Notes under the pieces: generated by a model | Told to the model about the DNA's origin: nothing | Databases searched by the model: none | What the model saw: only the letters and a program-made list of their open reading frames with translations | Translations under genes and position numbers: made by a program | Assembly: GCA_017694765.1 (NCBI GenBank) | Contig: JADIML010000073.1 | Span: 1-31,980 of the forward strand | Length of the DNA stretch: 31,980 nt | Source of the DNA: Candidatus Scybalomonas excrementavium | GTDB taxonomy: Bacteria > Bacillota > Clostridia > Lachnospirales > Lachnospiraceae | Direction: 5' to 3' | Shown here: piece by piece, positions 23,245 through 30,950 of the stretch | Position numbering within the stretch: the stretch's first letter is position 1 | How the letters are laid out: every line of letters begins with the position of its first letter

Positions 23245-25377
23245 ATGAAAGTTTTAATTTGTGGACAATATGGAATTATTTGTAATGAATTAATACAAAG
23301 ACTAAAGAAAGAGAGTCATGAAATTTTTGTTATCACAGGAAGTGAAACAAGAATCAATGAGAAAAAAGTTCGAGGTGTTCTCCAAGAATATAAATTTAGC
23401 TTTCAAAGTAAAGGAATTGAGACGATTCTAAGGAATGTAAACTGTGATGTTATGATTATTCTTGGAATTTGTGATATTGGATATGCAAGGAAGAGAGATG
23501 ATGTTAGTCGTAGCACTTATGTAGGAGATATGACAAATCTTTTGAATGAGGCAAAAAAGGTAGGGATAAAAAGAGTTATTTATTGTTCGTCCATTGGTGT
23601 TTATGGAGAATCATCGATGGAACCTATCTCTATTGAGTCTGCACTTATGCCAGAAACGAATGATATGCATATGTTTGCTCAGGTAGAAGCTGTCTTTCGA
23701 CAAGAAAATAGTGATGAATTTCATATAACGATTATACATTTTCCTGAAGTATATGGAGATAGAAATCCAAATAGTATGGATATTTGTACAAGACTCTTAG
23801 AAGGTTGTTATCATGATAAGAAGGTCATGATTATGAAAGAAAAGGAGCATAGAGTTTTATATGCCAAAGATGCAGTGGATGCTCTTATGAGAATTTTTCA
23901 AGATTCAGAAATGGAACGCCATTATATTGTGCCAGGTAGTATATATACAGAAGAAGAAATTTTAGAAGAAGTCAAGCGTTTGCTTCCAGAAGATATTATT
24001 TGTATGGATGAAGAATCAAGTGACAATCAAGGTATTGCACCTATTAAAGATATTTCTAAAAAACCGATTTCTTATTATATCAAATACGGGTTACGTGAAG
24101 GGTTGCTAGCAACATCGAAAGTATTACAAGAAGATGACTTTGAGCAAGAGGAAAAAAAGGATACGAATGTTTTTAGGAAAATACTTGTTCCTATACTAGA
24201 AAATATTGGTCTATTTTTGATTACCCATTGGATAGTTAGTCTCTTAAATGGAACAGTCCTTGAAAAGAGTATTGATTTTTACTTAATTTACATTGTTTTG
24301 ATCGCTATAACCTATGGAAATCTTCATGGATTATTTGCAATTGCTCTTTCTGCAATAGCTAAGATAGCAAGTGTATTTCCAGAAGCAGTGATAGTATTTT
24401 CAAATTATGAAATTTATTTGGACATTTTGCAGATGCTTATTATTGGTGTGGCAGTTGGCTATATGAGAGACTGGTATTACCGAGAGAAAGCAGACTTAAT
24501 CGATGAGAAAAAGTATTATGAGAGCGAACTTATTGATATTACAAGAATTTATGATAGCAATCAGTCCGTAAAAAATATGTATGAAAAAAGAATTATTTCT
24601 TATCAGAATAGTTTTGCTAAAGTATATGATATTGCAAAACGATTGGACTTTTGGGAACCACAAAAAGTAATTTTTGAAGGAGTTGATGTGATTAAGGAAT
24701 TAATGGAGATTCAAGACGTAGCCATATATATTGGGAATAAAAAATCCAAGTATTTTCGGTTAGCTGCTTTTTCTTCCAAAAAAGCAGTGACGATGGGAAA
24801 GTCTATATGTATTGATCCGAGTTTAAAGATGTATCAAAGTTTACAACAAAGAGAAGTTTATAGAAGTCATAGCATTGGAGAAGAGGAGCCTGCTTATGTA
24901 AGTGGAGTTTATAATTTAGACAAAGAATTAATTGCTGTTATTATGATCTGGACGAATGATTTAACAAAGATTAATTTATATCAAGCAAATTTATTAGCTT
25001 TGGTTGTTCGACTGGTGGAAGACTCTATGATTCGAGCTACTGCTTATTTGGAAAATCTGTCGAACCAATATTTTGAGAATTCTAGGATTATGTATCCAGA
25101 TGCATTTAACAAAATGTATGATATTTATAAAGATGGAAAAAGTCAGGGGAAAATGGATTATGTATTACTAAAAATGATTAGTAGAAAGTCATTTTTAACG
25201 AAGGAGGAAGAAATGGACTACTATCATTTATTAGAATCTTTAGTTCGAGAAACGGATTTTCTTGGGAAAGTAGAAGATACAATCTATATTTTATTGGCAA
25301 ATTCTAATACAGAGGATGCTAAGTTTGTAAGAGAGAGATTTAAGAGAAATCAGTTGGAATTTGACATCGTGGATTAA
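23245..25377 (+). CDS. pelD: PelD-like c-di-GMP receptor fused to a degenerate epimerase
   Basis: A 710-residue multidomain protein. Residues 1 to about 290 are an extended short-chain dehydrogenase/epimerase fold, with SSIGVYGE. The nucleotide loop is GQYGIIC and the YxxxK catalytic pair reads H142-MFA-Q146, so activity is unlikely. Four membrane segments (about 310-415) and a short coiled coil lead to a GAF-like domain (about 475-595), then a GGDEF-like domain. There R668-E-T-D671 fits the c-di-GMP-binding I-site, while the GGDEF signature is lost (KVEDT). This order of membrane helices, GAF and degenerate GGDEF is that of PelD, the c-di-GMP receptor of Pel export. The start follows the DUF2304 stop by four bases; no ribosome binding site stronger than GGTAG is visible. 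Confidence 0.82.
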   Translation: MKVLICGQYGIICNELIQRLKKESHEIFVITGSETRINEKKVRGVLQEYKFSFQSKGIETILRNVNCDVMIILGICDIGYARKRDDVSRSTYVGDMTNLLNEAKKVGIKRVIYCSSIGVYGESSMEPISIESALMPETNDMHMFAQVEAVFRQENSDEFHITIIHFPEVYGDRNPNSMDICTRLLEGCYHDKKVMIMKEKEHRVLYAKDAVDALMRIFQDSEMERHYIVPGSIYTEEEILEEVKRLLPEDIICMDEESSDNQGIAPIKDISKKPISYYIKYGLREGLLATSKVLQEDDFEQEEKKDTNVFRKILVPILENIGLFLITHWIVSLLNGTVLEKSIDFYLIYIVLIAITYGNLHGLFAIALSAIAKIASVFPEAVIVFSNYEIYLDILQMLIIGVAVGYMRDWYYREKADLIDEKKYYESELIDITRIYDSNQSVKNMYEKRIISYQNSFAKVYDIAKRLDFWEPQKVIFEGVDVIKELMEIQDVAIYIGNKKSKYFRLAAFSSKKAVTMGKSICIDPSLKMYQSLQQREVYRSHSIGEEEPAYVSGVYNLDKELIAVIMIWTNDLTKINLYQANLLALVVRLVEDSMIRATAYLENLSNQYFENSRIMYPDAFNKMYDIYKDGKSQGKMDYVLLKMISRKSFLTKEEEMDYYHLLESLVRETDFLGKVEDTIYILLANSNTEDAKFVRERFKRNQLEFDIVD

Positions 25378-25408
25378 ATAGATGATAGCAGGGAAGGAGT
25401 GACATAAC

Positions 25409-26320
25409 ATGGAAGAACATTACATCATTGGTGCAATTTTGGTGAATATTCTTTGTGTGATATGTTATATGCTTTGTCAAATATTTCGAAAGAAGGAGCA
25501 AAGAAATTTTGTTCTTGGAATTTTTTTCTTATTTACACCAGTTCTTGGATTTATATTTTATATATGTTCGATAGGTATCTATAAGATTTTTTTTCGGAAA
25601 AACATTCTTATAGATGAGGGAGAACTCAGTTTTAGCAAGAAGAGAAGTCGTGTTTTAATCAATGATGATATGGAAAAGGAAGCAAACCTTGTTCCAATGG
25701 AAGAGGCATTGAGAATTTCTGATACTCTAGATAAACGGCAAATGTTTATTGAACTGTTAAAGAGAGAAGATATCGAAGATCATGTAGGTGTAATACGCTC
25801 AGCAATGGATGATACGGATACTGAGATCGTTCATTATGCTGCAACTTATATTACGGATATGATTTCTAAAAGTCGAGAAGATGAATATCGGTTGAGAATG
25901 CTTTGTGAAAAAGAAGAAGGAGATGATAAAAAGAAGCTATTAGAGGCGTATATTACGTATTGTTTAAAAGTATTGCAAATGCATATTTATAGTGACCCTG
26001 ATCAAAAAATTTATTTACAGTATCTTGACGAAAAGATAGTTTATTTTTTTCAAAATTATCAAAGTTTAACTTATGGAAATTGGATTGTTGGGATTTATAA
26101 TTTATGGAAAGAACAAGATAAAGAGGAAAGAATGGAATTTTGGATCCAAGTTGCAGAAAGAACAATGGAACAAGAAGTGGAATCTGCGAAGTTAGTGTTA
26201 AAGTATTATTTTGAAAAAGGGATGAAAGAAAGTTTTCAAAATACAATTTTGAAAATAAAAAATTCTCCTTTGATTTTAGATAATGAGTGTTTAGATTGGA
26301 TTCGATTCTATCAAGATTAG
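25409..26320 (+). CDS. pelE: PelE-like membrane scaffold protein
   Basis: A 303-residue protein with two N-terminal membrane segments (about 5-22 and 33-60) and a soluble, all-helical C-terminal region of TPR/HEAT-like repeats. The segment around EEALRISDTLDKRQMFIELLKRED and the following DTEIVHYAATYI is of the type I associate with PelE, which binds PelD and helps assemble the Pel synthase complex at the membrane. GGAAGGAG lies 9 bases before the ATG. Placement directly after the PelD-like gene supports the call, since pelD-pelE is the usual order. Sequence similarity alone would not be decisive. Confidence 0.7.
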   Translation: MEEHYIIGAILVNILCVICYMLCQIFRKKEQRNFVLGIFFLFTPVLGFIFYICSIGIYKIFFRKNILIDEGELSFSKKRSRVLINDDMEKEANLVPMEEALRISDTLDKRQMFIELLKREDIEDHVGVIRSAMDDTDTEIVHYAATYITDMISKSREDEYRLRMLCEKEEGDDKKKLLEAYITYCLKVLQMHIYSDPDQKIYLQYLDEKIVYFFQNYQSLTYGNWIVGIYNLWKEQDKEERMEFWIQVAERTMEQEVESAKLVLKYYFEKGMKESFQNTILKIKNSPLILDNECLDWIRFYQD

Positions 26321-26329
26321 GTGGTTAAC

Positions 26330-28522
26330 ATGATAGTAAAGAATATATGGATAATATGTTTATCGTTTCTTGGATATGGATTTTTAGCTTTTTGGTTGCC
26401 AGCCATATGTTTAGGAGAATATTGTAAGGAAAAAAGTATTACTTTTAAATTTTTCTTTTATCAAGCAATCGCCAATAGTTATATTTTTCTTAGCGTATTA
26501 TTGTTAGGAGAAATGGGACTTTTAAAACGAAAAATGTTATGGTTTATGCTTGTATTTCTTCCTGTATTGATTTTCATAGTTGGAAAGAGAAAAATGATTA
26601 GGAAAAAAAAGGCATACTTAATAAATAGATTAGAACAAATAGAAAATGGGACATATGGTATTAAGCATTGTTATCGAGATATACGAAGAGAAGTTTATAA
26701 AACCGTTAAGAAGCATCTGTTTCGTTTTATAAAAACTCGTGGGTTGGAAGTTTTTTGGATTGTATGTATTTTAGGTTGGGCTGTATGGTTTTATGGATGG
26801 TATAAATTACATAATGTTGCATACGGACATACGGATGAAGAGACGCATTTATATTGGATCAGTAGTCTTATGAATGGAGAGCTATATCCATCTGGTATTT
26901 ATCCATTTGGCGTGCATACATTAATGGTGGCACTTTCAAAAATGTTTGGATTCCATGTTGTTAGAGTGTATTTAAATTATCCAGTTTGGGCCATTGGACT
27001 TATTATGGTTTCATTTTATTTGGTAATGAAACAAGTATGTTCGAATCGTTATATAGCATTAGCTGGATGGAGTTTATTTGTTTTATTGGACTTCTTTCAC
27101 TCGACTTCCTATTTTCGATTTCAGTTTGCATTTCCAATGGAATTTGGTTTTATTGCCATGGCAGGTGTTTTATTCTCCTTGATACAATATTTTAAAACGA
27201 GAGATAAATGGGATTTATATGCTTTTATTTTGAGTCTTACATGGACATTTTATATTCATTTTTATATTACTATTGCTTGTGGAATTATTTGTATTTGTTT
27301 TGGTATCGTATTTTTCATACCAATGATAAAACGTAAGCTACTTCTTTGGTATTTCTTAGGTGGAATTGGGGCTTTATGTATCTCTATTTTACCATTTGCA
27401 ATTGAATATAGCTTAGGACATCCATTTGAAAGATCCATCGAATGGGCATTAAATATGTCTAATACGACCAAAAGTAAAGAGGCAGCATTAGAAGAGGAAG
27501 AAGAGACGAAAGAGGAATCAAAACAGCCAATGTCCTTTGAAACATTTTTACAAAAAGAAGCGATATATTTGAGTAATAATACTCTAAAAAATGAGAAGGT
27601 TTCAAAACTATTTATGATCATTGCTTTTGGAATGAGTGTTTATAGTGTATTAGGTATTCTAATAGCAAAAGAAAAAGTAAAGTATCAAACGTTTCTCTTT
27701 TTTGCTCTTTTGTGGGAGGTAGGAGCTATTTTAGCTTGCAGTTATTATTTTGATTGGAAAGTAGTGATTGAAGCAAAGAGAATGGCAACATTTGAAGCAT
27801 TTTTTACGATTCCATTACTTTGTTTCCCATTTGAAGTGATATTTTATGGGTTAAAGATACTTCATAAAAAAGTAGCAGAAATAGGGATTCTTTTATTAGG
27901 AATTGGAAGTCTTTTGTTCATTTATACACAAGGTTTTATCAAAGAGTATCGGTATTATCAGATCACGATTTCAGAGGCAGATATGAAGATGGCACTATCT
28001 TTAGTAGAAGATAAAAAAGAGAAAGATTGGACATTATTAACGACTACAAATGCACTTTCTGTGATTCGTTATGATGGATATCATTATGAGATTTCTAATT
28101 TATTAAAAAGTTTGGATCAGAAAGAAGAGAGTATTTATATTCCGACAAAAGAGATTTATGTAGTCTTGGAATATAAGCCAACGAGTTTTCGATCGGATAT
28201 TCGTAATATTGATCGCAGCGATGTGGCAGAACGTAAGAATACACAGGAGATATCTCCGGAAAAGGCACAGATGGATTTAGAGTTTGGAACGAGTGAAGAT
28301 ATTTTACATGGAGAAGATAGTATTTATTACTTTAAAAGAGATATTGTAATGTCAAAATTGTATTACTGGATTGAAACAATTAAAAAAGTATATCCAAGGC
28401 ATATTTCTTTCGTCTATGAGGATGAACAAGTGTGTATTTATCGAATAAAACAAGATCCATATTTTCTCTTAAATTTATCAGTTGATTATGTAGAAACAGC
28501 GAAACAGGATGAATCGTATTGA
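26330..28522 (+). CDS. Large polytopic membrane protein, probable GT-C glycosyltransferase
   Basis: A 730-residue membrane protein with about a dozen hydrophobic segments, a charged cytoplasmic loop (around residue 385) and a soluble C-terminal domain (about 550-730). The first outer loop carries HTDEETHLYW with D169-E170, reminiscent of the acidic catalytic motif of GT-C enzymes, which transfer sugars from polyprenyl-phosphate donors outside the membrane. The start at 26330 uses AGGTGG that overlaps the upstream stop; a GTG at 26321 is in frame but has no site. A DPM1-like GT2 follows directly, the usual source of such a lipid donor. The GT-C call is inference; an oligomer export role is the alternative. 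Confidence 0.65.
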   Translation: MIVKNIWIICLSFLGYGFLAFWLPAICLGEYCKEKSITFKFFFYQAIANSYIFLSVLLLGEMGLLKRKMLWFMLVFLPVLIFIVGKRKMIRKKKAYLINRLEQIENGTYGIKHCYRDIRREVYKTVKKHLFRFIKTRGLEVFWIVCILGWAVWFYGWYKLHNVAYGHTDEETHLYWISSLMNGELYPSGIYPFGVHTLMVALSKMFGFHVVRVYLNYPVWAIGLIMVSFYLVMKQVCSNRYIALAGWSLFVLLDFFHSTSYFRFQFAFPMEFGFIAMAGVLFSLIQYFKTRDKWDLYAFILSLTWTFYIHFYITIACGIICICFGIVFFIPMIKRKLLLWYFLGGIGALCISILPFAIEYSLGHPFERSIEWALNMSNTTKSKEAALEEEEETKEESKQPMSFETFLQKEAIYLSNNTLKNEKVSKLFMIIAFGMSVYSVLGILIAKEKVKYQTFLFFALLWEVGAILACSYYFDWKVVIEAKRMATFEAFFTIPLLCFPFEVIFYGLKILHKKVAEIGILLLGIGSLLFIYTQGFIKEYRYYQITISEADMKMALSLVEDKKEKDWTLLTTTNALSVIRYDGYHYEISNLLKSLDQKEESIYIPTKEIYVVLEYKPTSFRSDIRNIDRSDVAERKNTQEISPEKAQMDLEFGTSEDILHGEDSIYYFKRDIVMSKLYYWIETIKKVYPRHISFVYEDEQVCIYRIKQDPYFLLNLSVDYVETAKQDESY

Positions 28523-28541
28523 TATAGGAAGAAGGTTTTTT

Positions 28542-29309
28542 ATGGAACAAAAACAAATTCTTTTAATTATTCCAGCTTATAATGAAGCAGAGTCTATTGA
28601 AAAAGTTTTAATAAATGTGAAAAAGCATAGGCTCATACCGTACATGGATGTGCTTGTTATTGATGACGGATCTTTGGATGATACGGCACAAAAAGTTAAA
28701 AATCAAGGAGTTAAAGTAATTTCTCAAGTTTTTAATATGGGTTATGGAGTAGCCCTTCAAACAGGATATAAATATGCAGTAGAACATAGGTATGAATATG
28801 TCATACAGATGGATGCCGATGGACAGCATGATTTAGTGAATTTAGATAGAATTTGTGAGAAGCTTGGATGTCTTACAGAAAAGGAAAATGCTCCAGATAT
28901 TGTTGTTGGATCTAGATTTTTAGAGGGAAGCCAATCTTTTAAAATGTCAAAACTGAAAATGATAGCCATTCATATATTTCGGATAGTCGTTGCCCATACA
29001 ACGGGATGTAAATTGACGGATTTAACAAGTGGGCTACAAGGAATGAATAAAAAAGCATTTTCTTATTATGCGCAGTATCAAAATTTTGATACGAAATATC
29101 CTGATCTTAATATGCTAGTACAAATGTTATTATTAGGATTTGAAATTCAAGAAATTCCAGCTATTATGTATGAAAGAGTAGCTGGTGTTTCCATGCATGC
29201 AGGATTATTAAAGGCTGGTAAGTATATGATACTGATGAGTCTTAGTACATTAAAGGTCTATTTATTATATAGAAAGAAGAGGATAAAAGAAATTGAAAAG
29301 AGGGGATAA
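28542..29309 (+). CDS. GT2 polyprenyl-phosphate glycosyltransferase (DPM1/GtrB-like)
   Basis: A 255-residue family 2 glycosyltransferase. IPAYNEAESI opens the domain, the nucleotide-binding DDGS is at 41-44 and the metal-binding DADGQH at 91-96; the protein ends with a basic tail and a possible amphipathic helix. It lacks long membrane segments, so it resembles soluble DPM1-type enzymes that load a sugar onto undecaprenyl phosphate at the inner face. The start at 28542 is supported by GGAAGAAGG six bases upstream; a longer in-frame start at 28509 would overlap the previous gene. It overlaps the next gene by 17 bases. Confidence 0.88.
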   Translation: MEQKQILLIIPAYNEAESIEKVLINVKKHRLIPYMDVLVIDDGSLDDTAQKVKNQGVKVISQVFNMGYGVALQTGYKYAVEHRYEYVIQMDADGQHDLVNLDRICEKLGCLTEKENAPDIVVGSRFLEGSQSFKMSKLKMIAIHIFRIVVAHTTGCKLTDLTSGLQGMNKKAFSYYAQYQNFDTKYPDLNMLVQMLLLGFEIQEIPAIMYERVAGVSMHAGLLKAGKYMILMSLSTLKVYLLYRKKRIKEIEKRG

Positions 29310-30942
29310 AAAGCAAAGACAGCATCAAGTAAAAAATAGCATTTATTTTTATTTTCTCTGTATTATGCTCATTCTATTAATCGCCTTTATTTTCATAGTT
29401 AATTTTACATCATTTTATGGAAAAGAAAAAAGAGAAAGTCTGCAAAAGAAAGAAAAAGTAAGACAAGAAACACAAGTAATAGAAGCAGTAAAGGCAAAAG
29501 AAGAAGTGAAAAAAGAGAAAGAACCAAGTATTTATTTTCTTACAAATAGGGAAAGTAAAAGTCAAAAAATAATAAAAGCACAGCTTAGTAATATAAAAGA
29601 AAACTATGGAATCACATCTTCTTTTCAAAGTATAAAAAATAAAGAAGTGGAACTTTTGATTGTAGATTTTAAACAGTATACAAATAAGCAGGTACAGCAA
29701 TTAAAAAAGTGGAATAAGCAAGGAATGACACTTTTGTTTTTAGAAATTCCAAATGATATAGAACTTCAAAATCATACATTAAAAAAACTTTTAGGAATTA
29801 AAGGTGAGAAAGGTTTTATAAAGGCAAAAGGGATTCGACTGAGTGGAGATTTATTTTTTGGTACGATACAAGAGGAAGAAAAAAAGATAGAACATGTGCC
29901 ATATATGGTGTTAAGAAAGCAAACAGAAGTATTCGCACATGCTTTATTAAAAGATAAGACGATACAAAATGAAGAGTTACCACCTTTATTTTGGAGATAT
30001 CAGCCTTCAATTGAAAATGGAAGTGTTTATGTCTTATCAGAGCTATTAAGCAACAATCAAAAAGGATATCTTTGTATTACAAGTATTTTAGAAAACATAA
30101 GAGAGAATTACTTATATCCGATTATTAATGCATATTGTGTAGGAATAAAAGGGATTCCATATACAAAAAAAGTGGAATCGCCAATGTTAGAAAAACGATA
30201 TGGAAGAGATAGTTTATCGATTCAGTTTGATATTTTTATGCCACAGCTGTTAAGAATGAGCGAGAAATATGGAGTGCCATTGACTTTATATAGTAGAGAA
30301 TATGTAAAATTACAGATGGTGAGTGATAGGCGAATGAAATATTATATAGAAGAATTTTTAGAAAGAGGAAGTGAAATAGGACAAATTGATCAAAGAGGGA
30401 ATATGCAAGTAGATTCTCCTTTTTATAATCAATTAATGGATTGGAACGATGAGTTGAGTTTTCAAGAACAATCCATTCGCCAAGTGAACATTCCAAGTTT
30501 TGAAAATGATTTTGAGCAAATAGAGCCAATATTATTACAGAGTGCAGAAAGTATTCGTTCCTTGGGCTTTACATGTAGCGTGCTTGATATCGATTCTATT
30601 TTAGAGTCCAATGGAAAAGAGAAACAAGATTGGAAGGACATATCAAAGCAAATCGAAACGGTATTAAAAATAGAAAAAGAACGTTATCCATGGTTAGATC
30701 GGGTTACAATTTCAGAGGCTATTTTACGAATACAAATTTTTAAACTTATGGAAGTGTCTACAAAATATTCAGACACAGGTATACAGGCAAAGATTGACAA
30801 TTATGCACAAAGAGCATGGTTTTACTTATCGACACAAAGAGAAATAGAAGAGATTGAAGGAGGGGAGATTACTTCTATTGGTAATGATAAATATCTTATA
30901 AAAGCAACAGATAATCACATAAAAATAACATATAGAAAGTAG
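29293..30942 (+). CDS. Membrane-anchored PelA/deacetylase-like protein, metal ligands missing
   Basis: A 549-residue protein with one N-terminal membrane helix (about 16-38), a Lys/Glu-rich stalk (about 45-78) and an extracellular body. Residues 80-180 look like a flavodoxin- or glutaminase-type alpha/beta fold; residues 300-500 resemble a polysaccharide-deacetylase barrel (SIQFDIF, KYGVPLTLYS, GSEIG). By eye it matches DUF2194-like proteins and the deacetylase part of PelA. In the expected metal site D313 is kept, but the next residue is Ile, and the His-x3-His pair after GxEIG is I365 and G369. I therefore predict it is inactive or differently active. The TTG start overlaps the GT2 gene. 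Confidence 0.6.
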   Translation: MKRGDKKQRQHQVKNSIYFYFLCIMLILLIAFIFIVNFTSFYGKEKRESLQKKEKVRQETQVIEAVKAKEEVKKEKEPSIYFLTNRESKSQKIIKAQLSNIKENYGITSSFQSIKNKEVELLIVDFKQYTNKQVQQLKKWNKQGMTLLFLEIPNDIELQNHTLKKLLGIKGEKGFIKAKGIRLSGDLFFGTIQEEEKKIEHVPYMVLRKQTEVFAHALLKDKTIQNEELPPLFWRYQPSIENGSVYVLSELLSNNQKGYLCITSILENIRENYLYPIINAYCVGIKGIPYTKKVESPMLEKRYGRDSLSIQFDIFMPQLLRMSEKYGVPLTLYSREYVKLQMVSDRRMKYYIEEFLERGSEIGQIDQRGNMQVDSPFYNQLMDWNDELSFQEQSIRQVNIPSFENDFEQIEPILLQSAESIRSLGFTCSVLDIDSILESNGKEKQDWKDISKQIETVLKIEKERYPWLDRVTISEAILRIQIFKLMEVSTKYSDTGIQAKIDNYAQRAWFYLSTQREIEEIEGGEITSIGNDKYLIKATDNHIKITYRK

Positions 30943-30950
30943 GGATTTCT

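Noticed and set aside
27262..27621. 119-codon minus-strand frame inside the GT-C-like gene
   Set aside because: Antisense shadow of a strong membrane-protein coding region, with no ribosome binding site or recognisable domain.
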